Virus record (IMG/VR): IMGVR_UViG_3300044609_001190
Coordinates: 1 to 20,441 of that record
DNA length: 20,441 nucleotides
Source of the DNA: a virus
Reading direction: 5' to 3' (one strand)
In this document: in pieces, positions 14,338 to 20,441 of the stretch
Numbering within the stretch: position 1 is the stretch's first letter
Layout of the letters: every line of letters starts with the position of its first letter
Program-made: the position numbers and the translations under genes
The notes under the pieces: generated by a model
The model's input: only the letters and a program-made list of their open reading frames with translations
The model's database searches: none
What the model was told of the DNA's origin: nothing

Positions 14338-17300
14338 ATGGCCGATCAAAGAATTACGGAACTCGTTGAACTTCCTCAGGGAGGCGTAGCTTCCAATGAC
14401 GTGCTGCCCATTGCAGACGTTACTGCCAGTCAAACCAAAAAGGTGCAAGTGAAGAGCCTGATTCAGGCAGGCTTTAACATTGCCGATGCTTCAACGCTTG
14501 ATATTTCCAAGATCAATCAAGGCAGCGCTGCAAAATTTACCGGCGTTTCCATTGCCACCAATACGCTTACATACGACAAAATCCAGCAAGTAAGTGCCAA
14601 CAAGCTCCTTGGACGCAGTGCGTCTACTGGCAATGTAGAAGAAATTGATTGTACTGTTTATATTCGCACGCTTCTTGACGATGCGGATGCTGCCGCTGCT
14701 CGCTCTACGCTTGAGCTTGGCATTGTTGCCACTGGCAACACCGTCAACACTTCTCTTCTTGAAGACTTAAGTGTTACCACTGGCAAGGTAAACAATCTTG
14801 CTATTACTGCTGGCAAGCTTGCCGCTGATGCAGTGGAAACGGCCAAAATCCTTAATGGTGCCGTCACTTCCGCCAAAATTCAAACTAGTGGCATCACCGG
14901 GGTCAATGTAAGCGCTGACGCCATTGATACTATTCATATTGCTGCTAGCGGCATTACGTTGGCAAAAATGGCTTCCAATTCAGTTGGAACCATTCAGATT
15001 GTCGACAGTGGCGTCACCCAGGCGAAGCTGGCAAGCAATGCAGTTGCCACCATCAATATTGTTGATAGCGGCATCACTCAAAATAAGCTTGCTGCAAATA
15101 GCGTAAATACTATCAATCTTGTTGACAGCGGCGTTACGCAGGCAAAGCTAGCAAGCGATGCCGTTGCAACAATCAATATCGTTGACGATGCTATTACCAT
15201 TGCCAAAATGGCCGACGGCAGTGTTAGTACTGCTCAGTTAGTCGATAGCGGCATCACTCAACCAAAACTAGCGAGTGGGGCAGTCGCAACAATCAACCTT
15301 CTTGACAGCAGTGTCACGCTCGCCAAAATGGCAAGCAATAGCATTGGCACTTCTCAGCTTGTTGATAGTGGCGTCACACAAGCAAAGCTAGCTGCAAACT
15401 CAGTGGCCACGATTAACGTGGTCGACAGTGGCATTACGCAATCCAAGCTTGCATCTGGAAGCGTTGCGACTGTCAATATCATTGATAACGGCGTCACTCA
15501 AAGCAAGCTTGCGTCAGGCGCTATTGGCACTGTAAATATCATTGATTCCGCTATTACTTTGGCAAAGATGGCCAATAATAGTGTTGGCACTTCTCAGCTT
15601 GTTGATAGTGGAGTTACACAGGTAAAACTAGCGAGCGATGCTGTTAATACAGTCAATATCCTTGATAGTGCAGTTACGCTTTCCAAGCTTGCAGTAAATA
15701 GCGTAGACACCACAAAGATTATTGACAGTGGCGTCACCCAAGCCAAACTTGCTGCTAATGCAGTGGCAACAGTCAACATTGTCAACAGCGGAATCACCCA
15801 AGCGAAACTTGCTGCCGATGCAGTTGCGACTATTAATTTGGTTGATGGCGGCGTCACTTTTGCAAAGCTTGCAGCCGATAGCGTCAACACAATCAATTTG
15901 GTTAATAGTGGCGTCACTCAAGCCAAGCTTGCAGCGAATGCAGTGACAACTGCAAATATCGTTAACAGCGGCATCACTCAATCAAAACTCTCCAGTGGCG
16001 CTGTTGATACTGTTAATCTTGTTGACGCTGCCGTAACGCTTGCCAAGATGGCGAGTAACAGTGTTGGGACGAGCCAACTAGTCAATAGCGGAGTCACCCA
16101 AGAAAAGCTGTCCAGCGGATCCGTTGCCACAATCAACATCATTGACTCGGCTGTAACGCTTGCCAAGATGGCAAATGCAAGCGTTGATACTGCTCAACTT
16201 GTAACCAGCGGCGTTACGCAAGCAAAACTTGCGAACGATGCAGTTGCCACCGTAAATATTATAAATGACGCCGTAACTCTTGCCAAAATGGCAAGCGGAA
16301 GTGTCAATACTGCACAGCTCGTTGACAACGGAATTACCACTGCGAAGATTGCATCTGGTGCTGTCACCATTAGCAAGCTAAGTCTTTCTTCTGGAGAACT
16401 TTCCGGCGCTGTCATTACTGCCAGCTCCATTCCCTCTGGAAGCTATGCAAGTGGATCCATTCCCACTGCTGCCATTGCAGACAATGCAGTTACGTTTGCC
16501 AAGATCCAGCAAGTAGCAAGTGGCGTGCTTCTTGGTCGCGCTTCCGCTGGTAGCGGCAACGTGGAAAGCATCACGCTCACTGAAGCTGGTAGGGCGCTCC
16601 TGGACGATGCCGATGCTGCTGCTCAGCGCACAACGCTTGGCATTGGTACCATGGCAGTGCAGGCAGCTTCTGGCGTGGCGATCACTGGCGGCACAGCCGT
16701 GCTCAGTAGTGGCACCATTTCTTATGCAACCATCAATGGAGGTGTCATCAGCGGCATCACTGATCTCGCAGTTGCAGATGGCGGCACAGGCGCCTCTACT
16801 GCTTCTGGCGCTCGCACCAATCTTGGCTTGGCTATTGGCACTGACGTGCAGGCTTATGACGCTGCACTGGCTTCAATTGCAGGGCTTACCACTGCGTCTG
16901 GTCAGCTCATTTATACCACTGCTTCTGACACCTACGCGACTACTGCAATTACTGCGGCTGGTCGTGCCATTCTTGATGATGCAGATGCAAGCGCTCAGCG
17001 TACAACGCTTGGCCTTGGTTCGCTAGCCGTAAAAAACACAGTTGGAAGTGGTGACTATGATTCCTCTTCCATTGTCACTGCCAATATTGCCGACAGTGCA
17101 ATCACCACCGCAAAGCTTGTTGATAGTGGCGTTACTGCTGTCAAGATTGTTGACGCAAACGTTACGGCAGCCAAGCTTGCGAGTGATTCAGTTACTACTG
17201 TCAAGATTGTTGACAGCAACGTTACAACTGCCAAAATTGCTAATGCAGCAGTTTCTTATGCAAAAATTCAGGCTACAAGCTCAAGCGATGTCATCCTTGG

Positions 17301-19458
17301 TCGTTTTTCTGCAAGTGGTGGCACGGTAGAGGAGATTGCTTGTACTTCCGCAGCTCGCTCCATTCTTGATGACGCCAGCGTTGCTGACATTCGCACGACG
17401 CTTGGCCTTGGCACGCTTGCCACACAAAATGGAAGCTTTTCTGGCACTTCCACTGGCACTAATACTGGCGATCAAACCATCACTCTTTCGGGGGACATCA
17501 CGGGCACTGGCACTGCTGGATTTGCTACCACCATTGCCAATGATGCCGTCACAACTGTCAAGATCCTCAATAGTGCAATTACCACGGCAAAAATTGTTGA
17601 CAGCGGCGTAACTGCTGCAAAGCTGTCCGACAATTCTGCTGCTGTTGTTGCTGGCTCCACTCCCACGGGCGATGGCGATTTTATTGGTCAGCAATGGCTC
17701 AATACAAATACTGGTGTTGAATACACTTGGACGGGAAGTGCTTGGCGGAGGCAAAGTGGGCTCGCTACTACTGTCATTTCGGGCGACACTGTTTACACTT
17801 ATGCCACATCTTACCCTGATGAATTTAGTGCTTCCATTGTTCCTTCGTTAAATACGCAAGTAGCAACACGCTTCTTTGCTGGCCCGGCAAGTGGCAATAC
17901 TGACGCTGCTCCTACTTTCCGTGCTATTACTACCGACGATCTTCCCAAGGCGACCACTGCTGCCCTGGGCGTGGCTCAAGCTGGTACAGGCTTGGTCACT
18001 GTTAGCGGCATTTTTAATCACGCAAATAGCGTGGCTTCTGGCACTTATTACAAAGTAATAGTAGATGAGCAGGGGCACGTTAGCGCTGGCGAAGCTTCTC
18101 TCGTTGCTGATGATATTCCTTCTCTTCCTGCAAGCAAAATTACCACTGGTACATTTGGTAGCGGCTTCATTGCAGACGAGGCAATTCTTGCTTCTAAGCT
18201 TGCTAACTATTCAGTGAGCCAATTTGGTGAAGCTCCGCCAGTTGCAGATTTTATTGGGCAATTCTTCTTCAATCCATTGGAGAAAGATCTCTATCTATGG
18301 GATGGTAACGTTTGGAACCCAGTTGGTATTAGTGTTGGCGAAATTATTTTTGGCGGCACTTACAATGCAAGCGGCAATACTATTGCAAGTGTTAGTGCTG
18401 ATGGAGCTGCCATTGGCCTTTCTTTAGGGCAGCCACTTCCTGCAGCATCAACCACATTTAATCGCTATTACGTTGTTGTGGCGAGTGGTGGAACGGGAAC
18501 ATCGCCTGCTCCTGAAACTGTCTTGCAGCCGCCCGACATTTTGCTTTGCAATGGTACGGCATGGGTGGAGCTTGACGTTAGTTCCACCTATCTGTCGCAA
18601 ACTGCTTCTAACGTTGCATTTGCTCCCGCTGGTACTATCGGCAGCACCAATGTGCAATCCGCCATTGAAGAAGTTAATGCTGAATGCCGCAATATCAATA
18701 ACGTGGCAAGTGGCATTTTGACCACTGGTTATGGCGGTACGGGCTTTAATACCTACACGAAAGGCGACATTCTTGTTGCCAGTGGAACAACGCTTGTTAG
18801 GCAAGCAGTTGGGACCAATGGACAAGTGCTCACTGCTAATTCAGCATTTGGAGGTGGCGTGCATTGGACTACGCCTACTGTTGGCACTGTCACTTCAGTA
18901 AGCGTCAACTCTCCGTTAACTGTCGTCAGTGGAAGCACTACTCCCGTTGTTTCTATTCCCGATGCATCGACAAGCGTAAGGGGAAGCGTCCAGCTCACTG
19001 ATAGCACGAGCACTACCAGCTCCTCTCTTGCCGCTACTGCCACTGCAGTCAAGAGCGCTTTTGACCTTGCCAATGCTGCCCTTCCGAGGGCGGGTGGCAC
19101 CATTACTGGCGAAGTGGTCATCGGAAGCGCTGGTACGCTGTTGTTTGAAGGCGCCACTGATAACGCTTTTGAAATTCAACTTACTGCTGCTGATGCCACT
19201 TCCGATAAAGTGGTTACGCTGCCAGATACTACTGGCACCATCATCACCACTGGCGACACTGGCACTGTCACTAATACGATGCTTGCTGGCAGCATTGCTG
19301 ATACCAAGCTCGATACTATTTCTACTGCTGGAAAAGTTAGCAATAGTGCCACTACTGCAACTAGCGCCAATACGGCAAATGCAATCATCGCTCGTGATGG
19401 CAGTGGCAACTTCTCCGCTGGTACTATTGATGCCACCATTGATGAAGGCACTTTCTGA
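14338..19458 (+). CDS. Long tail fibre protein with 20-residue repeat shaft (1706 aa)
   Basis: The N-terminus RITELVELPQGG then DVLPIADVTASQTKK has the form of virion-anchoring domains in many phage fibres. A module YDKIQ, LLGR, GNVEEI, LLDDADAAAARSTLEL (79-134) recurs at about 720-775, 871-900 (partial) and 974-1031. Residues 202-681 are 24 perfect-length 20-residue repeats of the VDSGVTQAKLASNAVATINI type, a beta-structured shaft expected in a trimeric fibre. Shorter runs of the same decapeptide follow at about 915-970. Further on are W-x-G-x-x-W hairpin motifs (YTWTGSAW near 1129, LYLWDGNVW near 1318), GGTGFNTYTKGDILVASG near 1466, RAGGTITGEV near 1584, and a C-terminal LPDTTGTIITTGD segment shared with the next gene. 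There is no cysteine-rich, enzymatic or S74 chaperone domain. It probably carries host binding or holds the next fibre. The start has only a weak GAGAG. Confidence 0.9.
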   Translation: MADQRITELVELPQGGVASNDVLPIADVTASQTKKVQVKSLIQAGFNIADASTLDISKINQGSAAKFTGVSIATNTLTYDKIQQVSANKLLGRSASTGNVEEIDCTVYIRTLLDDADAAAARSTLELGIVATGNTVNTSLLEDLSVTTGKVNNLAITAGKLAADAVETAKILNGAVTSAKIQTSGITGVNVSADAIDTIHIAASGITLAKMASNSVGTIQIVDSGVTQAKLASNAVATINIVDSGITQNKLAANSVNTINLVDSGVTQAKLASDAVATINIVDDAITIAKMADGSVSTAQLVDSGITQPKLASGAVATINLLDSSVTLAKMASNSIGTSQLVDSGVTQAKLAANSVATINVVDSGITQSKLASGSVATVNIIDNGVTQSKLASGAIGTVNIIDSAITLAKMANNSVGTSQLVDSGVTQVKLASDAVNTVNILDSAVTLSKLAVNSVDTTKIIDSGVTQAKLAANAVATVNIVNSGITQAKLAADAVATINLVDGGVTFAKLAADSVNTINLVNSGVTQAKLAANAVTTANIVNSGITQSKLSSGAVDTVNLVDAAVTLAKMASNSVGTSQLVNSGVTQEKLSSGSVATINIIDSAVTLAKMANASVDTAQLVTSGVTQAKLANDAVATVNIINDAVTLAKMASGSVNTAQLVDNGITTAKIASGAVTISKLSLSSGELSGAVITASSIPSGSYASGSIPTAAIADNAVTFAKIQQVASGVLLGRASAGSGNVESITLTEAGRALLDDADAAAQRTTLGIGTMAVQAASGVAITGGTAVLSSGTISYATINGGVISGITDLAVADGGTGASTASGARTNLGLAIGTDVQAYDAALASIAGLTTASGQLIYTTASDTYATTAITAAGRAILDDADASAQRTTLGLGSLAVKNTVGSGDYDSSSIVTANIADSAITTAKLVDSGVTAVKIVDANVTAAKLASDSVTTVKIVDSNVTTAKIANAAVSYAKIQATSSSDVILGRFSASGGTVEEIACTSAARSILDDASVADIRTTLGLGTLATQNGSFSGTSTGTNTGDQTITLSGDITGTGTAGFATTIANDAVTTVKILNSAITTAKIVDSGVTAAKLSDNSAAVVAGSTPTGDGDFIGQQWLNTNTGVEYTWTGSAWRRQSGLATTVISGDTVYTYATSYPDEFSASIVPSLNTQVATRFFAGPASGNTDAAPTFRAITTDDLPKATTAALGVAQAGTGLVTVSGIFNHANSVASGTYYKVIVDEQGHVSAGEASLVADDIPSLPASKITTGTFGSGFIADEAILASKLANYSVSQFGEAPPVADFIGQFFFNPLEKDLYLWDGNVWNPVGISVGEIIFGGTYNASGNTIASVSADGAAIGLSLGQPLPAASTTFNRYYVVVASGGTGTSPAPETVLQPPDILLCNGTAWVELDVSSTYLSQTASNVAFAPAGTIGSTNVQSAIEEVNAECRNINNVASGILTTGYGGTGFNTYTKGDILVASGTTLVRQAVGTNGQVLTANSAFGGGVHWTTPTVGTVTSVSVNSPLTVVSGSTTPVVSIPDASTSVRGSVQLTDSTSTTSSSLAATATAVKSAFDLANAALPRAGGTITGEVVIGSAGTLLFEGATDNAFEIQLTAADATSDKVVTLPDTTGTIITTGDTGTVTNTMLAGSIADTKLDTISTAGKVSNSATTATSANTANAIIARDGSGNFSAGTIDATIDEGTF
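14572..17430 (+). repeat. Four dispersed copies of the LLGR/LLDDADA fibre module
   Basis: Copies lie at about 14572-14739, 16495-16662, 16948-17037 (C-terminal half only) and 17257-17430. The shared pattern is (Y/F)xKIQ, then LLGR, then a G-x-V-E-(E/S)-I strand, then R-x-(L/I)-LDDADA-x-A-x-R-(T/S)-TL-x-LG. They bracket the repeat shaft, with copy 1 before it and copy 2 just after. The copies are diverged at DNA level. Confidence 0.85.
14941..16380 (+). repeat. 24 x 60-nt in-phase protein repeat (fibre shaft)
   Basis: Twenty-four consecutive units of exactly 60 nt with no insertion or deletion, each encoding two decapeptides (consensus (V/I)DSG(V/I)TQAKL plus ASxAVATINI). Less regular units extend upstream to about 14761. 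The amino acid pattern is strong while codons differ freely among units. It is protein-coding throughout, not a CRISPR array: there are no variable spacers. Confidence 0.95.
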
Positions 19459-19470
19459 TCAATAAAAACA

Positions 19471-19526
19471 AAAGCCTTTTAGAATTGCGAAAGACTTATT
19501 AGTCTTCTGTAATTCCGAAAGGCTTT
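19471..19526 (+). promoter_or_regulatory. Nested hairpin directly before the second fibre gene
   Basis: Outer stem AAAGCCTTT (19471-19479) pairs perfectly with AAAGGCTTT (19518-19526). The middle stem is GAATT/AATTC (19482-19486 with 19511-19515). The inner stem is AAGACT/AGTCTT (19491-19496 with 19501-19506), loop TATT. The AAAGG of the right arm (19518-19522) is also the Shine-Dalgarno of the ATG at 19531, so folding would hide it. On the + strand no T-run follows; on the - strand the stem is followed by a T-rich stretch. Confidence 0.65.
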
Positions 19527-19530
19527 AATC

Positions 19531-20441
19531 ATGGCTGGTGTTCTTCAGCATCTGCGTTCATCGACGCTTAATAAGCGTCCTAATCCTGCTTCTATGGTTG
19601 ATGGTCAAGTTGCCATTAACTATGCAAGTGGCAGTCCTGGCATGTTCTTCAAGGACAGCAATGGAAGCCTGGTAAAAGTGGGGCCTGTACACGTGGGGAG
19701 TGGCGCTCCTAATGCCGTGCCTGCAAGTGGTGGCACTGCTGGTAATTCTATTGGGGAGCAATGGCTTGATACCAGTGGTGGCACTTATGTGTTCAAGATT
19801 TGGGACGGTGCTGCATGGCGCAGTGAGGCCGGTGAGTTTGTAAACGCTACTGGCGATACGATGACGGGCGATCTCGTCATGAATAATGCCAATGTAGTTT
19901 TTGAAGGCAGCGTTGATGACGGCTTTGAAACTACGCTTACTGTTGTCAATCCCACTGCTGACCGCACTATTACATTGCCGAATGTTACTGGCACTGTAGT
20001 TACTACTGGTGATAGCGGTACCGTTACTAGCACAATGATTGCCGATGGCACCATTGTTAATGCTGATGTTAATGCAAGCGCTGCTATTGCTGGCACGAAG
20101 ATTAGTCCTGACTTTGGTAGTCAAACCATTCAGACCACAGGCATTGTTAGTCATGCACTTGGCAGTGCATCTGCACCAACTGTCACATTTACCGGCGATA
20201 CAAACACCGGCATCTACTCCCCCGGTGCAGACCAAGTAGCCATCTCGACTAATGGCACTGGGCGGTTGTTTGTTGATGCGAGTGGGAATGTCGGGGTTGC
20301 TACAAGCCCATCTGCCTGGTCAGCATTTACGGTGCTTCAAATTCAAAAGGGTTCAATCGCTTCGTCAGGTGATGACCTTAATCTGATGGCTAATGCTTAC
20401 TATGACGGATCAGATTATCGTCGCATAGGAACGCAGGGCGT
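19531..20441 (+). CDS. Second tail fibre/tail spike-like protein (3' end outside window)
   Basis: ATG 19531 is preceded by AAAGG 8 nt upstream, and the frame is open for 303 codons to the right edge. The protein begins MAGVLQHLRSSTLNKRPNP, followed by MVDGQVAINYASGSPGMFF, a common start of phage fibres that bind the virion. A W-x-G-x-x-W motif lies near residue 91 (IWDGAAW), then GDTMTGDLVM (108-117). The FEGSVDDGFETTL and LPNVTGTVVTTGD segments (124-161) repeat the C-terminal domain of the upstream fibre (FEGATDNAFEIQL, LPDTTGTIITTGD). Next comes FTGDTNTGIYSPGADQVAIS (220-239), then RLFVDASGNVGVATSP, a motif usual just before the distal domains of such fibres. The missing end may hold a receptor-binding domain or an S74-type self-cleaving chaperone, but none is visible here. 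It lies 72 nt after the long fibre gene. Confidence 0.85.
   Translation, partial: MAGVLQHLRSSTLNKRPNPASMVDGQVAINYASGSPGMFFKDSNGSLVKVGPVHVGSGAPNAVPASGGTAGNSIGEQWLDTSGGTYVFKIWDGAAWRSEAGEFVNATGDTMTGDLVMNNANVVFEGSVDDGFETTLTVVNPTADRTITLPNVTGTVVTTGDSGTVTSTMIADGTIVNADVNASAAIAGTKISPDFGSQTIQTTGIVSHALGSASAPTVTFTGDTNTGIYSPGADQVAISTNGTGRLFVDASGNVGVATSPSAWSAFTVLQIQKGSIASSGDDLNLMANAYYDGSDYRRIGTQG

Noticed and set aside
14941-16380. CRISPR array or direct-repeat DNA element
   Set aside because: The 60-nt periodicity is exact but continuous, with no spacers, and each unit encodes the same 20-residue pattern in one long frame.
16520-17026. 168-codon + strand frame inside the long fibre gene
   Set aside because: It overlaps a clear fibre coding frame with recognisable modules. 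The alternative product is a Leu-rich low-complexity shadow.
19471-19530. Simple Rho-independent terminator for the long fibre gene
   Set aside because: The stem is strong, but on the + strand only CTTT followed by AATC comes after it, and the start codon lies 4 nt beyond. A T-rich tail exists only on the - strand, where no gene was found. It is kept as a hairpin of unknown role.
19558-20235. 225-codon open frame on the - strand within the second fibre gene
   Set aside because: Antisense shadow. Biased codon use in Thr/Gly/Ala-rich fibre sequence leaves the opposite strand open. The product has no plausible pattern.

Overview
The window is part of the late structural region of a tailed double-stranded DNA bacteriophage. 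Every supported gene lies on the + strand. The layout is that of a long, non-contractile (siphovirus-type) tail: a head-tail completion protein, tail assembly chaperones made by frameshifting, a 2098-residue tape measure, a set of distal tail and tip proteins in lambda M-L-K-J order, tail tube-like proteins, and two tail fibre genes. There is no sheath gene, integrase, lysis gene, tRNA, insertion sequence or CRISPR array. The host cannot be read directly. The fibre and tube protein style and the moderate GC content recall environmental cyanophages and related uncultured aquatic phages, but this is inference.

Region 1 (2-1377): the end of a neck/tail completion gene, an unrecognised 87-residue gene overlapping it by ATGA, and a tail chaperone gene. 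The chaperone gene carries an in-phase A AAA AAA heptamer, with a Shine-Dalgarno-like AGGAGG 10 nt upstream and a 5-bp hairpin 8 nt downstream. The -1 frame stays open for 155 codons after the heptamer, so this is a lambda G/GT-type arrangement (177-residue short form, 324-residue long form). Region 2 (1412-12726): the tape measure, with an embedded NlpC/P60 or CHAP-like peptidase domain, followed by four closely packed tail-tip genes. These are a gpM/Dit-like protein, a gpL-position protein, a degenerate NlpC/P60 protein that lacks the expected histidine, and a J-like central hub protein with a coiled-coil insertion of about 260 residues flanked by cysteines.

Region 3 (12727-14261): two genes separated by real intergenic gaps. 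One is a 139-residue tail tube-like protein, placed unusually downstream of J. The other is a 336-residue protein whose two ends match the tube protein but are separated by an insertion of about 165 residues. Region 4 (14262-20441): a 1706-residue tail fibre with 24 uninterrupted 20-residue repeats, then a second fibre cut off by the window edge. A nested hairpin lies directly before the start codon of each fibre gene.

The genes from 1 to 12726 are nearly all overlapping and translationally coupled. From 12727 onward each gene has its own 43-76 nt leader with promoter-like and hairpin sequences. This suggests that the highly abundant or adjustable parts (tube, fibres) are expressed separately from the low-copy tip components. 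No stretch longer than 300 bases lacks a gene.
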